From NCBI RefSeq assembly GCF_000330705.1, contig NZ_ANAM01000008.1:124001-188000 (forward strand): DNA of 64,000 bases, written 5' to 3'. Shown piece by piece: positions 26,638-37,025 of the stretch (positions within the stretch are counted from its first letter, which is position 1; every line of letters starts with the position of its first letter). The position numbers were made by a program, and so were the translations under genes. This DNA is from Salinicoccus carnicancri Crm (GTDB lineage Bacteria > Bacillota > Bacilli > Staphylococcales > Salinicoccaceae). Under the pieces are notes generated by a model. The model ran no database searches, was not told the DNA's origin, and saw only the letters and a program-made list of their open reading frames with translations.

Positions 26638-26666
26638 ATACTACCACAGCCTTAACCGGCTATCAA
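26638..26666 (-). promoter_or_regulatory. Promoter of the 26250-26612 gene
   Basis: Minus strand TTGATA (26666-26661), 17-base spacer, TAGTAT (26643-26638). It places transcription start near 26631, only a few bases before the AGGAGG site, giving a very short leader. Confidence 0.6.
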
Positions 26667-26824
26667 TTTGCATTTTATGACACTAGCTCTCTCCGGCCGC
26701 AGCATTTCATAAAGAAAATAAATACAAATTGTGATTTTTCATTTGTATCTACAAGTGATAAGTGGCATATTATTATTTGCGCAGCCTTAACAAATGTGCA
26801 ATCTCAAATGAAGGAGGATTGGTT

Positions 26825-27199
26825 ATGTGGAAAGAATTCAAAGAATTCATTGCCCAGGGGAATGTACTTGATCTGGCAGTGGCAGTAGTACTTGGTGCTG
26901 CATTCGGGAAGATTATCACTTCACTCGTTGAAAACATCATCATGCCTGCCATCGCTCTTATTTTCGGTGACACGGATTTCGCTTCAAACTGGTCTTATAT
27001 GGGTATTACTTACGGTGTGTTCATCCAGTCCATCATCGACTTCCTCATTATCGCGGCAGCAATCTTCCTGTTCGTCAAACTTGTCAACAAAGCATCCAGG
27101 AACAAGTTTGTTGAAGAGGAATCAGAGGAGGAGCAGGTACTGCTTCTCAGGGAGATCAGGGACGCATTGCAGGACAAGAATGATAAACCTGAACTTTAA
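26825..27199 (+). CDS. mscL: Large-conductance mechanosensitive channel
   Basis: 124 residues with two membrane helices and the MscL pattern: amphipathic [30 protein letters not shown], then a periplasmic-side loop and second helix [21 protein letters not shown], and a C-terminal helical bundle ([11 protein letters not shown]). It opens under membrane tension to release solutes on hypo-osmotic shock. Ribosome site GGAGG at the ATG of 26825. Monocistronic. With the BCCT carrier it forms part of the osmotic equipment of the window. Confidence 0.96.
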   Translation: MWKEFKEFIAQGNVLDLAVAVVLGAAFGKIITSLVENIIMPAIALIFGDTDFASNWSYMGITYGVFIQSIIDFLIIAAAIFLFVKLVNKASRNKFVEEESEEEQVLLLREIRDALQDKNDKPEL

Positions 27200-27206
27200 C
27201 CCAGAA

Positions 27207-27242
27207 AGGGGGACGGCGGTCTGATCCGCCGTCCCCCTCTTT
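27207..27242. terminator. Bidirectional terminator
   Basis: AGGGGGACGGCGG and CCGCCGTCCCCCT form a 13-bp stem followed by T, between mscL and the convergent YfcC-type gene. Confidence 0.92.
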
Positions 27243-27244
27243 GA

Positions 27245-28654
27245 TCATGTTATATTCAGGATTGTCGCAACCACCAGGGCAAGTGCGGCTATGCCCAGCC
27301 ATGTCAGTGTTATTTTCCATACGAATTTCACCCATTTGATATACGGAATACCTGACACGGCAAGAACTCCCATCAATGATGCCGATGTCGGAATGATTGT
27401 GTTGGTGATCGCATCACCGTATTGGTATGCGAGCACCGCAATCTGTCTTGGAATCTCCTGAAGATCGGCAATCGGTGTCATAATCGGCATTGTAGTCACC
27501 GCCTGTCCGGAACCGGATGGGATAAAGAAGTTGATGATGACCTGTATGACAAGCATGCCGAGCACGGATATTGACTTCGGCAGATAATCCAGTACACCGC
27601 TCATGCTGTTGATGATCGTGTCGATGATGACTCCTGATTCGAGCACTACAAGTATCGCCCTCGCAAAACCGACGATTATTGCACCGTAAACGACAAGTTT
27701 CATCCCTTCTATGAAGGCATCAAAAATATCATTAACTTTCATGCCGCCGACAAATCCGGCAATGATGCCTACAAGGAAAAAGTTTGCTGAAAGTTCGGTA
27801 AGGAACCAGCCGTGCTGGAAAATCCCGTAAACATTGATCACAATCCCCAAAAAGAAAGTGAGCAATATAAAAATATGACGCTTTTTCAATTCGTTGAAGT
27901 TCATCACATCTTCTGTAAAATTCACCTGACCGGATTCCGACTCATCAAATATGATGCTGGATTCAGGATCGTTCTTCACTCTTCTGGCATAGTGCATGAC
28001 ATACCAGATACCACTGCCCAGCACGAGAAGATAAATGACAGCCCTGAATTCCCAACCTGAGAAAATTGTGAGTTCTGCAATCTCCTGGGCAATGCCGACA
28101 GTAAATGGATTGAGCATCCCCCCGATGAAACCGGAAGCCGCCCCGAGAGTGACCATGGCGGTACCGACAAGAGCATCATATCCGAGAGCGGTGGCAAGTA
28201 CAATTCCGATTGGCACGAATATGATTGCCTCCTCCGACATGCCTGTGGTAAAACCAAGAACCGAGAATGCGAACATGATTACGGGAATCATCAGCTTCTC
28301 ATTCCCCCGGACCGTCACCATGATCTTCTGTATCGCCGCTTCTATAGCGCCTGTTGCCCGGATGACCCCAAACGCACCCCCTACAAGGAATATGTAGAAG
28401 ATTATCTCACCGCCATCAACCAGGCCGGCGGGAATCGATTTGAAAAGGTCAAAGAATGAAACCGGGCTCTGTTCTACCGTGCTGTAACTGTCCGGCACCA
28501 CTTCAGTCCTTTCGTTGACTTCCACTCTTTCAAACTCTCCGGCGGGTATTACATAGCTAAGTGCTGCCGAAATGATGACTACAGCAAGCAGAATGGCATA
28601 AGTATGCGGAAACCTGGGTCCCTTTTTGATATTCTCCGTCTCTTCTTTCAACAT
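27245..28654 (-). CDS. YfcC family (DcuC superfamily) carboxylate/amino-acid carrier
   Basis: 469 residues, about eleven membrane helices. It reads as YfcC family: FPHTYAILLAVVIISAALSYVIPAGEF at the start, FTTGMSEEAIIFVPIGI, GGMLNPFTVGIAQEIA and the late FIPSGSGQAVTTMPIM. Relatives in the superfamily include C4-dicarboxylate carriers and arginine/ornithine exchangers; the substrate here is unknown. It has its own promoter at 28682-28710 and is monocistronic. Confidence 0.85.
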   Translation of the reverse strand: MLKEETENIKKGPRFPHTYAILLAVVIISAALSYVIPAGEFERVEVNERTEVVPDSYSTVEQSPVSFFDLFKSIPAGLVDGGEIIFYIFLVGGAFGVIRATGAIEAAIQKIMVTVRGNEKLMIPVIMFAFSVLGFTTGMSEEAIIFVPIGIVLATALGYDALVGTAMVTLGAASGFIGGMLNPFTVGIAQEIAELTIFSGWEFRAVIYLLVLGSGIWYVMHYARRVKNDPESSIIFDESESGQVNFTEDVMNFNELKKRHIFILLTFFLGIVINVYGIFQHGWFLTELSANFFLVGIIAGFVGGMKVNDIFDAFIEGMKLVVYGAIIVGFARAILVVLESGVIIDTIINSMSGVLDYLPKSISVLGMLVIQVIINFFIPSGSGQAVTTMPIMTPIADLQEIPRQIAVLAYQYGDAITNTIIPTSASLMGVLAVSGIPYIKWVKFVWKITLTWLGIAALALVVATILNIT

Positions 28655-28681
28655 AAAATCCCCCTGTTAAATGATAACTCC

Positions 28682-28710
28682 ATTATACATATAGCAAGGT
28701 TAAATGTCAG
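28682..28710 (-). promoter_or_regulatory. Promoter of the YfcC-type gene
   Basis: Minus strand CTGACA (28710-28705), 17-base spacer, TATAAT (28687-28682), then GGGGGA ribosome site and the ATG at 28654. Confidence 0.7.
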
Positions 28711-28749
28711 AATAATTTAATAAATAAAGGGAATAAAAGCACAGCTATT

Positions 28750-28784
28750 GAAAACCCCGGTAAATCCTTTGGATGTACCGGGGT
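28750..28784 (-). terminator. Terminator of the valS-folC operon
   Basis: Minus strand ACCCCGGTA and TACCGGGGT with an inner ATCC/GGAT pairing, followed by TTTT. Confidence 0.85.
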
Positions 28785-28788
28785 AAGT

Positions 28789-30060
28789 CTACTTGTTGTT
28801 AAAATACTTTTTCACTTCACTGATGAAGTACAGGCTCCCTGTAACAAGGAGCATATCCCCGTCGAATTCTTCCATGAAGCGTTTGTAGTCACTCACTCCA
28901 TGTTTATCGGGATGATTCACCGTCTCGTATATCTCTTTTATTGAGAGTGCCTTTGGAAAATCGAAATGGGTCACATTAAACTCATCAGCGATGACTGAAA
29001 GCATATCCACCATGCTGGCAAGCGGTTTGCCCTCTATCGCCGAGAACAACACAGATATTTTTCTATCATTGTAGTTTTTCCTGATGGTATCGACCAATGC
29101 TTCCACCGCTTCATTATTGTGTGCACCATCCAGGACGATCAGCGGCTCGTCCTGGATTTTTTCGATCCGTCCGGGCCATGTCATCGCTTCAATCCCGTGG
29201 ATCAACTTATTGAAGTCGAGCATGGCTTTATCATTGTCGTGCAGTTCAAGAAGCGCGGCAATTGCAAGTGCCGCATTCTCTTCCTGGTGCCTGCCTGCCA
29301 TCTTCAGCTGTATATCCGGAAAATCATACTGTCCGTACTGGAACTGGAATTCACCCTCTTCGGCATCCCGCACCAGGATGATGTCCCTGCCGAGTTCGAT
29401 TCCTCTGGCATGGTTATCGTCGAGCACTTTGTGTATATAATCCCGTGCACTGTCATCTTTAACGCTGAATACGAGCGGAATACCCGGTTTGATGACGCCG
29501 CTTTTATCCTTGGCAATATCGAGCAGCGTATCGCCGAGGATATTGGTGTGGTCGAGACCGATGCTTGTCAGTACTGTCATGATCGGTTCGAATACATTTG
29601 TCGAATCGTTTTGGGCACCGAGACCCGCTTCAACGATGACGAAATCGACGGATCTGAGCCTTCCGAAATAGACGAACATCATCATCGTGATTATTTCAAA
29701 CTCGGTTGCTGTACCGAGATCCGTCTCCCTCTCCATATCTTCACTGACCGGCCGGACAATTTCAACGAGACGCACGATATCATCATCGCTGATGGCCTGC
29801 CCGTCAACAGAAATGCGTTCATTGAATGTTTCTATATATGGCGAAGTGAATGTACCTACGCTGTAGTCATTATGATTCAGCGCATGTCTCATATACGAGA
29901 CGGTGGAACCTTTGCCGTTCGTTCCGACAACATGGATCCCGTTGATATTCTTCTCCGGATTCCCTATTCTCCCGAGCATCCATTCCATTCTTCTGACACC
30001 CGGTTTTATCCCGAATTTGATACGTTCATGAATCCAGTCGAGACCATCTTTGTAATTCAT
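28789..30060 (-). CDS. folC: Folylpolyglutamate synthase / dihydrofolate synthase
   Basis: 423 residues. Mur-ligase fold with the P-loop VGTNGKGST (residues 45-53), the FTSPYIETFNERISVDG segment and VLDGAHNNEAVEAL. It adds glutamate residues to folates and, in many bacteria, makes dihydrofolate from dihydropteroate. Starts three bases after valS, so it is translated from the T-box-controlled valS transcript, as in Bacillus and staphylococci. Confidence 0.95.
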   Translation of the reverse strand: MNYKDGLDWIHERIKFGIKPGVRRMEWMLGRIGNPEKNINGIHVVGTNGKGSTVSYMRHALNHNDYSVGTFTSPYIETFNERISVDGQAISDDDIVRLVEIVRPVSEDMERETDLGTATEFEIITMMMFVYFGRLRSVDFVIVEAGLGAQNDSTNVFEPIMTVLTSIGLDHTNILGDTLLDIAKDKSGVIKPGIPLVFSVKDDSARDYIHKVLDDNHARGIELGRDIILVRDAEEGEFQFQYGQYDFPDIQLKMAGRHQEENAALAIAALLELHDNDKAMLDFNKLIHGIEAMTWPGRIEKIQDEPLIVLDGAHNNEAVEALVDTIRKNYNDRKISVLFSAIEGKPLASMVDMLSVIADEFNVTHFDFPKALSIKEIYETVNHPDKHGVSDYKRFMEEFDGDMLLVTGSLYFISEVKKYFNNK

Positions 30061-30063
30061 GTT

Positions 30064-32691
30064 CTAACCCTTTCTTTTAAGGCTGTCCAGACGTCCTTTC
30101 ACTTCATTGTACTGGGACTGGTAGCCGAGCTTTTTCTCTTTCTCCTTATCCACGACAGCTTGCGGGGCGTTGCTCACGAACTTTTCATTGCCGAGCTTGC
30201 CGTCTACACGCTTGAGCTCTCCTGCAAGACGCTCAAGCTCCTGCTCAAGCCGTGCAGCCTCCTCTTTCATATCAATAAGACCGGCAAGGGGCAGTATGAC
30301 CGTCGCACCTTTGACCACATCTGTTTTTGCATCATCATCCACCTGGATGCTTTCCGCAACCTCAAGTGTCTGCGGATTACAGAACCTGTCGATATAGCTG
30401 CGGTTCGTCTCGACAGCTGCCCGCCTTTCTTGATCCTTCACTTCGATCTGGATATCGATCGGTCTGGACAGCGGGGAGTTCACCGCACTTCTCGTCTGCC
30501 TCACCGATTTGATGATGTCGACAAGCAGCGCCATACCTTCCTTGGATTCCGGATATTTATGGTTTTCATCCGACACCGGCCATTCGCTGACAACGATGGA
30601 ACGGTTGCTGTCGACCGTCTGATAGATCTCTTCGGTAACGAACGGCATGAACGGATGGAGCATCTTCAGAATGCTGTCGAGTGTGTGAAGCAGCACCGAC
30701 CGTGTCATCGCCTTCTCTTCGTCCGTACCTTCGGTCATGGGCACTTTCGCCATCTCGATGTACCAGTCACAGAATTCATCCCAGATGAAGTTATAGAGGA
30801 GGCGCCCCACTTCGCCGAACTCGTATTTCTCTGACAGCCTCGTCACGTCCTCGATGGTTTCATTCAGGCGGGTGAGGATCCATTCGTCGGCAAGCGTCTT
30901 TTCGCCTTCAAGATTGATATCAGCCATGCCGAAATTTTCACCGATGTTCATCAGACTGAATCTTGATGCATTCCATATCTTGTTGATGAAATTCCATACC
31001 GACTCCACTTTGGCATCAGAATATTTCAGATCATGCCCCGGTGTTGACCCTGTAGCCAGGAAGTACCTCATTGCATCTGCCCCGAACTGGTCGATGACAT
31101 CCATCGGATCGACGCCGTTGCCAAGTGATTTTGACATCTTACGGTTCTGTTCATCACGTACAAGCCCGTGGAGCAGCACATCATCAAATGGGTTTTCCCC
31201 GGTGTGCTCAAGGGAGGAGAAGATCATTCTCGCCACCCAGAAGAAGATGATGTCATAGCCGGTCACAAGGACATTCGTCGGGAAGAACTTCCGGAAATCC
31301 TCCGTTTCCTCCGGCCACCCCATCGTTGAAAACGGCCACAGGGCACTTGAGAACCATGTATCCAGCACATCCTCATCCTGCTCCCAGTTCTCTTCATCCG
31401 CCGGCGGTTCCATTCCCACGTGGATTTCTCCCGATTCCTTGTGGTACCAGGCGGGAATCTGATGTCCCCACCATAGCTGCCTTGAGATGCACCAGTCGCG
31501 GATATCTTCCATCCATCTGCGGAAAGTGGCATCAAAACGCTCTGGTACGAAGTCGATTGGATTTTTAGAATCCTGGTTGTCCAGACTTTTTCTGGCCAAG
31601 CTGTCCATGCTCACGAACCATTGTGTGGACAGGTATGGTTCGACGACCGCGTCACTTCTCTCGGAGTGTCCGACAGAATGGACATGCGGCTCTATTTCAA
31701 TCATCAGCCCCTCATCTTCAAGATCTCTTACCAGCGCTTTCCTGCACTCGAACCGATCCATCCCGTCATACTTACCGGCAAGCCCGTTCATGGAACCGTC
31801 CGGATGCATTACATTGATGCGCTCGAGATTATGGCGTTCACCGATGACGAAATCGTTCGGATCGTGGGCCGGTGTCACTTTCATCACGCCTGTGCCGAAT
31901 TCCTTGTCCACATATGCATCGGCGATGATTGGAAGTTTCCTGCCGACAATCGGCAGTATTGCATTTTTACCGATGATATCCTTATAACGCGCATCTTCAG
32001 GATGCACAACTATGGCTGTATCCCCGAGCATCGTTTCCGGACGTGTCGTGGCAATCTCCACATGACCACCGTTTTCGAGCGGATATTTCACATGATAGAA
32101 ATTGCCATCGACTTCTTTATGGATCACTTCGATGTCACTGAGGGCCGTCTCTGTTACCGGGTCCCAGTTGATGATATATTCCCCGCGGTAAATCAGACCT
32201 TTATTGTACATATCGACAAAGACTTTGCGGACCGCCTTTGACAGGCCTTCATCCATGGTGAAGCGTTCCTTGTCATAATCCAGACCCAGGCCGAGCTTCT
32301 CCCATTGGCTCCTGATGAAATTTGCATATTCCTCTTTCCAGTTCCATGCATGCTCCAGGAAACTTTCCCGCCCGATTTGATGCCGGCTGATGCCCTGCTC
32401 ACGGAGCCGGGCATCCACTTTTGCCTGAGTTGCAATACCCGCATGGTCCATACCGGGAAGATAGAGTACTTCGTAGCCCTGCATCCGCTTCATGCGTGTG
32501 ATGATATCCTGGAGCGTAGTGTCCCAGGCATGGCCGAGATGCAGCCTGCCGGTCACATTCGGCGGCGGAATGACGATGGAATACGGTTCTTTGTCCGACG
32601 TCGCATCAGACTTGAAATAGCCTGCCTCCACCCATCTTTGATACTTGCCTTCCTCGACTTTTGCCGGATTGTATTTCGTAGGCATATCCAT
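30064..32691 (-). CDS. valS: Valyl-tRNA synthetase
   Basis: 875 residues, class I synthetase. HIGH-type motif at [16 protein letters not shown] at [11 protein letters not shown], an editing domain between them, an anticodon-binding domain (around 610-760) and the C-terminal coiled-coil arm (from about 810: [24 protein letters not shown]). It charges tRNA-Val. The gene lies 29 bases after the terminator of a T-box leader and is followed at once by folC. Confidence 0.97.
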   Translation of the reverse strand: MDMPTKYNPAKVEEGKYQRWVEAGYFKSDATSDKEPYSIVIPPPNVTGRLHLGHAWDTTLQDIITRMKRMQGYEVLYLPGMDHAGIATQAKVDARLREQGISRHQIGRESFLEHAWNWKEEYANFIRSQWEKLGLGLDYDKERFTMDEGLSKAVRKVFVDMYNKGLIYRGEYIINWDPVTETALSDIEVIHKEVDGNFYHVKYPLENGGHVEIATTRPETMLGDTAIVVHPEDARYKDIIGKNAILPIVGRKLPIIADAYVDKEFGTGVMKVTPAHDPNDFVIGERHNLERINVMHPDGSMNGLAGKYDGMDRFECRKALVRDLEDEGLMIEIEPHVHSVGHSERSDAVVEPYLSTQWFVSMDSLARKSLDNQDSKNPIDFVPERFDATFRRWMEDIRDWCISRQLWWGHQIPAWYHKESGEIHVGMEPPADEENWEQDEDVLDTWFSSALWPFSTMGWPEETEDFRKFFPTNVLVTGYDIIFFWVARMIFSSLEHTGENPFDDVLLHGLVRDEQNRKMSKSLGNGVDPMDVIDQFGADAMRYFLATGSTPGHDLKYSDAKVESVWNFINKIWNASRFSLMNIGENFGMADINLEGEKTLADEWILTRLNETIEDVTRLSEKYEFGEVGRLLYNFIWDEFCDWYIEMAKVPMTEGTDEEKAMTRSVLLHTLDSILKMLHPFMPFVTEEIYQTVDSNRSIVVSEWPVSDENHKYPESKEGMALLVDIIKSVRQTRSAVNSPLSRPIDIQIEVKDQERRAAVETNRSYIDRFCNPQTLEVAESIQVDDDAKTDVVKGATVILPLAGLIDMKEEAARLEQELERLAGELKRVDGKLGNEKFVSNAPQAVVDKEKEKKLGYQSQYNEVKGRLDSLKRKG

Positions 32692-32719
32692 AATTATCTC
32701 TCCTTAATTTTTGCATAAT

Positions 32720-32950
32720 AAAAACCCCCGTCCAGAAATAGGACGGGAGCTCCGCGGTACCACCTAAATTCAGCATTGCTCATGCTGCACTTGAGATGAT
32801 TAACGCTCATCAGACGTCCCGTCCTACTGCATTTTCAGACGGAATCAACATGCAGACTACATCCGCGGTGTGCTTCGGTATGCTTTCAGCCCGCGCATAC
32901 TCTCTTAAACCCGCACTTCCGTGACCTTCTGCCGTGATGTTTATAGATTT
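32720..32950 (-). promoter_or_regulatory. T-box riboswitch (tRNA-Val) of valS-folC
   Basis: The conserved T-box sequence AGGTGGTACCGCGGA is at 32765-32751 on the minus strand, followed by an intrinsic terminator (GTCC stem, 32749-32720) ending in T. Upstream are the stem I region and a GTAGTC segment that can supply a valine codon (GTA or GTC) in the specifier loop. Uncharged tRNA-Val should pair with the TGGT bulge and stabilise the antiterminator. Length about 230 bases. The exact specifier needs folding. Confidence 0.92.
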
Positions 32951-32956
32951 AATCTT

Positions 32957-32985
32957 ATAGTATTCCAACCAGCAGGAACTGTCAA
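32957..32985 (-). promoter_or_regulatory. Promoter of the valS T-box leader
   Basis: Minus strand consensus TTGACA (32985-32980), 17-base spacer, TACTAT (32962-32957). The -35 overlaps the last codons of the upstream permease gene. Confidence 0.75.
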
Positions 32986-34055
32986 GTTTCTTTCCCGTCC
33001 TGACTGCGCCGCCTGCGGTTCCTGGACAGGATGATGTTGATCACCGGTGCAACTATCAGCAGGATGAAGAAAATCCTGAATATGTGATAGCTTGAGATCA
33101 TTGCGATGTTCGCCCCCATCTCCACTGCAACTATGATGATCTGGCCGATGCCGCCGGGCGCTGCGCTCAGGAACAGATTATTGAAGTTATGCTCCGTAAA
33201 CAAGATGAAGAGGATGACAATCAGGAATGTGCCCAGTATAAGGAGTACGTTCTGGACAAGCATTGACACGACCATGCGTCTGTTCAGTCTGCTGACCAGT
33301 GAAGAGATCTGGATGCCGACACGGATTCCGAACAGCACCTGTGCAAGGTACATGAATTCCACATTGAGGGCAAATGTATGGTCGGTGGCTAAGTTCCACA
33401 CCAGCACGCCGATCATCGGGGCAATCATCACAGGGACCGGAAACTTCAAAAGTTTGAGGACGAACGTAAGCACCACTGCTCCGGCGGCCAGCATGAGCAT
33501 TTCAGGCACAAGCACAGAGGTAAGGTTTGGTTCAATGTCGTCCGGTATGCCGGGAACACCGTCTGAAAAAATACTGGCAATGAAGGGCACCAGAATGACA
33601 ACGAGGACAATGCGGGACATCTGTGTGAGAGTGACCAGAAGCAGGTCGGCGCGTTTTTCCTCCTCCGCCATCAGAATCATCTGTGAGAGTGCTCCGGGTG
33701 TAGTTGCAAGAACCGCCGTTTCATATGTACAACCTGTCATTTTAGTGAAAAACCTGGCCAGTATCAGGCTCAGGATGACGACCATCAAGGTAAGCAGTAC
33801 GATATTTAACACATCATCCTGCATATCGATGATTGTCTCCTTGGTGAAGGTGGAGCCGATTTCGATACCGATGATGAAGATGCCGATGTCACCCATCCAC
33901 TTCTTAAATCCTGTATCCCGTCTGGTCAGCCGCTGGAAGATTACTGTTGCGATCATCGCCCCGAAGAGCCACGGCAGGATCATGCCGGCTGTCTGTAATA
34001 TCCATGAAAGAGTTGTTGCCGCAATAAACAGGAACAGCAGCCTCAAGTATTTCAT
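32982..34055 (-). CDS. AbrB family membrane protein (putative regulator/permease)
   Basis: 357 residues with about ten helices and the internal twofold repeat of the AbrB (PF05145) family; repeated elements are ILQTAGMILPWLFGAMIATV near the start, LATTPGALSQMILMAEE in the middle and SAAPGGIGQIIIVAVEMG near the end. Members are sometimes named ammonia monooxygenase or AbrB by old annotation; the actual activity is unknown and transport is only presumed. The ATG at 34055 is preferred because GGGGAGG precedes it. Probably a single-gene unit between cytochrome c and valS. Confidence 0.82.
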   Translation of the reverse strand: MKYLRLLFLFIAATTLSWILQTAGMILPWLFGAMIATVIFQRLTRRDTGFKKWMGDIGIFIIGIEIGSTFTKETIIDMQDDVLNIVLLTLMVVILSLILARFFTKMTGCTYETAVLATTPGALSQMILMAEEEKRADLLLVTLTQMSRIVLVVILVPFIASIFSDGVPGIPDDIEPNLTSVLVPEMLMLAAGAVVLTFVLKLLKFPVPVMIAPMIGVLVWNLATDHTFALNVEFMYLAQVLFGIRVGIQISSLVSRLNRRMVVSMLVQNVLLILGTFLIVILFILFTEHNFNNLFLSAAPGGIGQIIIVAVEMGANIAMISSYHIFRIFFILLIVAPVINIILSRNRRRRSQDGKET

Positions 34056-34106
34056 TATGTGAAACCTCCCCTTTGTACCATCTGTATGCCTTTGCCGCAA
34101 ACAACA

Positions 34107-34135
34107 AAAACTTCCACATCGAATGCGGAAGTTTT
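34107..34135 (-). terminator. Terminator after the cytochrome c gene
   Basis: AAAACTTCC and GGAAGTTTT with an 11-base loop, just after the stop codon on the minus strand. Confidence 0.75.
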
Positions 34136-34143
34136 CGAATCAG

Positions 34144-34683
34144 TTATTGGCCTGCCATGAATTCATAGAGTGCAGTCAGGTCTTCATCAGCAATCTGATC
34201 CTGGCTGAATGACGGCATTGATCCCCGGCCGTTTCTGACAACATCAGTGAATTCACCTTCCTCGAGGCTTGTGCCTGCAAGCGCAGGTCCCATGCCGCCG
34301 GAGAAGTCCTCACCATGACAGGATGCACAGTTGTCGCGGGCAAACCCTTCAGCATCGAAGTCGCCTGTGGATGCCTCTTCGCCACCGCCTTCTCCGCCGC
34401 TTTCCTCTTCGCCACCGCCGGATGATTCTTCGGAAGACTCCTCTTCCTCTCCTCCACCGGTAAGCGCAACACCGCCGTTACCTGTGGCGAGGTGTATTAC
34501 AAGAGGAATAAGTAACAACAGGATGATGATCGGAGTGATCCAAACAAGCGGGTTTCTCTTGTCATCCTCTTTGTGTTCAATCATTTCTCTGTTTTGGCCG
34601 TCGACGAACGTTTTGTCTTCGTCTCTCTGCCCTTTCATGAATTTGTCTTTATCGGACACATGCTTGTCCTTATCATTTGCCAT
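34144..34683 (-). CDS. Membrane-anchored c-type cytochrome (c550/CccA-like)
   Basis: 179 residues: a charged cytoplasmic N-terminus, one membrane helix (about 45-66), a Gly/Glu/Ser-rich linker (about 71-105) and a small class I cytochrome domain on the outer face. The haem site is CASCH at 119-123; Met156 in GSMPSF is the likely sixth ligand. It would shuttle electrons in the respiratory chain, as c550 does in Bacillus. The ATG at 34683 is preferred, with GGAGG eight bases upstream. Staphylococcus species lack such proteins. Confidence 0.9.
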   Translation of the reverse strand: MANDKDKHVSDKDKFMKGQRDEDKTFVDGQNREMIEHKEDDKRNPLVWITPIIILLLLIPLVIHLATGNGGVALTGGGEEEESSEESSGGGEEESGGEGGGEEASTGDFDAEGFARDNCASCHGEDFSGGMGPALAGTSLEEGEFTDVVRNGRGSMPSFSQDQIADEDLTALYEFMAGQ

Positions 34684-34756
34684 GTACACAACCTCCATTT
34701 ATGTGTTTAACTCAATTATACACTTTATTTATTTTCCGTAAACGGTATAAATTGCG

Positions 34757-36043
34757 TTATTCTGCTTTAATTTTGTCCAGGGCATTACTGAATGCCGTCA
34801 GTGTTTTACTTATATCCTCTTCGGTATGTTTCGTTGAAAGGAACATGCCTTCAAACTGGGACGGCGGCAGGTATACGCCCTCTTCAAGCAGGCTGCGGTA
34901 CATTTGGGCAAACAGGTCGAGGTCGCTGGTATTCGCCGAATCAAAGTCTGTAACCGGTCCTTCAGTGAGGAAGAAACCGATCATCGAACCGGCGCGGTTG
35001 ACAGTAATCGGATAGCCTTTTTCACTGAATATTTCCTTCAGACCATTCTCAAGCATATCGCCGAGACGGTTGAAATATTCATAGCTCTCCGGCGTGAGCT
35101 GCTTCAGTGTTTCAAGGCCCGCCGTCATGGCAAGCGGGTTCCCTGAAAGCGTCCCCGCCTGGTAGATGTCGCCGGTCGGTGCAATGTGCTCCATGATATC
35201 GCGCCGGCCACCGTAGGCGCCGACCGGCAGTCCGCCGCCGATGACTTTTCCGAGGCATGTGAGGTCGGGAGTGATACCGTAATGCCCCTGTGCGCAGTTA
35301 TACCCCACCCTGAAGCCTGTCATGACTTCATCAAAAATCAGGAGAGTTCCGTTCTCCTCTGTAATCCTGCGGACGAAATCAAGATAGCCTTCCACAGGGG
35401 GGACGACTCCCATATTGCCGGCAACCGGCTCCATGATTACTGCTGCGATGTCTTCGCCGAATTGATCGAACGCTTCCTTCAGGCTCTCTTCATCATTGTA
35501 TGGCACCGTGATCGTGTTGGCGGCCGTACCTTCCGGCACTCCCGGAGAATCCGGAAGCCCGAGAGTCGCCACCCCGCTGCCCGCTTTTATGAGCAGCGAG
35601 TCACTGTGCCCATGGTAGCAGCCTTCGAATTTGAGGATTTTGCTCCGCCCTGTGAATCCTCTTGCAAGCCTTAGGGCCGCAAGTGTTGCTTCTGTACCTG
35701 ATGACACCATGCGTATCATTTCCACAGAAGGCACACGGTCGATGACCAATTCCGCCAGCTCGTTTTCAAGTGATGTCGGTGCGCCGAAGCTGGTGCCTTT
35801 TTGGGCCGCTTCAGAAACAGCATCCACCACTCTGTCGTCGCTGTGGCCGAGGATGAGCGGACCGAAACTGAGCACATAGTCGATATATTCATTGCCGTCG
35901 ACATCATATGTCCGGGCATCTTTGGCATGATCGATGAATACAGGATCCATCCCTACTGAATTGAACGCCCTGACAGGACTGTTCACACCGCCCGGCATGA
36001 GTTCCGTCGCTTTCTTATAGAGTGCCTTTGAATTTTCGTACAT
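34757..36043 (-). CDS. hemL: Glutamate-1-semialdehyde 2,1-aminomutase
   Basis: 428 residues. PLP enzyme converting glutamate-1-semialdehyde to 5-aminolevulinate. The N-terminus [17 protein letters not shown], the phosphate-binding [27 protein letters not shown] and the PLP lysine in [17 protein letters not shown] are all typical. Start ATG 36043 (MYENSKAL) rather than 36064. Last gene of hemAXCDBL; its start overlaps the hemB stop region. Confidence 0.96.
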   Translation of the reverse strand: MYENSKALYKKATELMPGGVNSPVRAFNSVGMDPVFIDHAKDARTYDVDGNEYIDYVLSFGPLILGHSDDRVVDAVSEAAQKGTSFGAPTSLENELAELVIDRVPSVEMIRMVSSGTEATLAALRLARGFTGRSKILKFEGCYHGHSDSLLIKAGSGVATLGLPDSPGVPEGTAANTITVPYNDEESLKEAFDQFGEDIAAVIMEPVAGNMGVVPPVEGYLDFVRRITEENGTLLIFDEVMTGFRVGYNCAQGHYGITPDLTCLGKVIGGGLPVGAYGGRRDIMEHIAPTGDIYQAGTLSGNPLAMTAGLETLKQLTPESYEYFNRLGDMLENGLKEIFSEKGYPITVNRAGSMIGFFLTEGPVTDFDSANTSDLDLFAQMYRSLLEEGVYLPPSQFEGMFLSTKHTEEDISKTLTAFSNALDKIKAE

Positions 36044-36044
36044 G

Positions 36045-37025
36045 TTATTCCGTCCCTTCATCAATCATTCTGCAAAGATCTTTTGCGAAATAGGTGATAA
36101 TCATATCCGCACCGGCACGTTTCATGGATACCATCTGCTCCATGATCACTTCCTCGTCAAGCAGCCCCATATCAATGGCGGTACGTGTCATTGAGTATTC
36201 TCCGCTTACATTATACGCCACTACCGGTACGTTTGAGCTGTTCCTGACATCACGGATGATATCAAGATATGACAATGCAGGTTTTACAATCATCATATCG
36301 CATCCCTCTTCAAGGTCACTTTCAAGCTCACGCTGTGCTTCAAGACGGTTTGCCGGATCCATCTGGTACGTCCTCCTGTCACCGAATGACGGTGTGGAGT
36401 CGGCGGCATCCCTGAAGGGGCCGTAGAACTTCGAGGCATATTTGATACCGTAGCTCATAATCGGAATATGGCTGAAGCCGTTGTCATCGAGGCCTTTTCT
36501 GATTTCACTGACAAACCCGTCCATCATGTTGCTCGGAGCAATGATATCCGCCCCGGCCCCTGCCTGTGACACTGCTGTCTGGACGAGCAGCGGCAGGGTA
36601 CTGTCATTATCCACATCTTGGGTTTCACTGTCGATCAGACCACAGTGTCCATGATCTGTATATTCACAGAGGCATGTATCCAGTATCACAAGGATTTCAG
36701 GATGGAGCCTTTTGCTGATCCTGCATGCTTCCTGCACGACACCATGGTCATGGTATGCACCTGTACCTTCGGGATCCTTTTCATTCGGAATGCCGAAGAA
36801 AATGACGGACTTTATCCCCAGGCGGCTGACTTCCTCCAGTTCTTTTTCAAGCAGGTTCAGCGATACCTGGAATACACCTTTCATCGACGGCACTTCTTTT
36901 CTGACATCATCCGCTTCCACTACGAATATCGGATAGATGAAATCTTCTTTTGTCACTCTGGTCTCCCTGACCATATCTCGCATGAACGCCGTCCTTCTCA
37001 TACGGCGATGTCTGTCAAAATTCAT
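36045..37025 (-). CDS. hemB: Delta-aminolevulinic acid dehydratase (porphobilinogen synthase)
   Basis: 326 residues. It condenses two 5-aminolevulinate molecules. The zinc-type metal site [11 protein letters not shown] is intact, and the Schiff-base lysines are in [19 protein letters not shown] and [12 protein letters not shown]. The ATG at 37025 with GAGGTG upstream is preferred to the longer frame. It overlaps the end of hemD by 11 bases. Confidence 0.96.
   Translation of the reverse strand: MNFDRHRRMRRTAFMRDMVRETRVTKEDFIYPIFVVEADDVRKEVPSMKGVFQVSLNLLEKELEEVSRLGIKSVIFFGIPNEKDPEGTGAYHDHGVVQEACRISKRLHPEILVILDTCLCEYTDHGHCGLIDSETQDVDNDSTLPLLVQTAVSQAGAGADIIAPSNMMDGFVSEIRKGLDDNGFSHIPIMSYGIKYASKFYGPFRDAADSTPSFGDRRTYQMDPANRLEAQRELESDLEEGCDMMIVKPALSYLDIIRDVRNSSNVPVVAYNVSGEYSMTRTAIDMGLLDEEVIMEQMVSMKRAGADMIITYFAKDLCRMIDEGTE

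Noticed and set aside
26637-26639. ATG at 26639 as start of the small membrane protein
   Set aside because: It lies inside the -10 of the only plausible promoter and has no ribosome site.
29119-30834. Long plus-strand open frame of 571 codons
   Set aside because: It lies antisense over folC and valS, both clearly real, and has no ribosome site or family motif.
33106-34062. Plus-strand open frame of 318 codons
   Set aside because: Antisense to the AbrB-type permease; the amino-acid pattern is that of reverse-translated hydrophobic helices.
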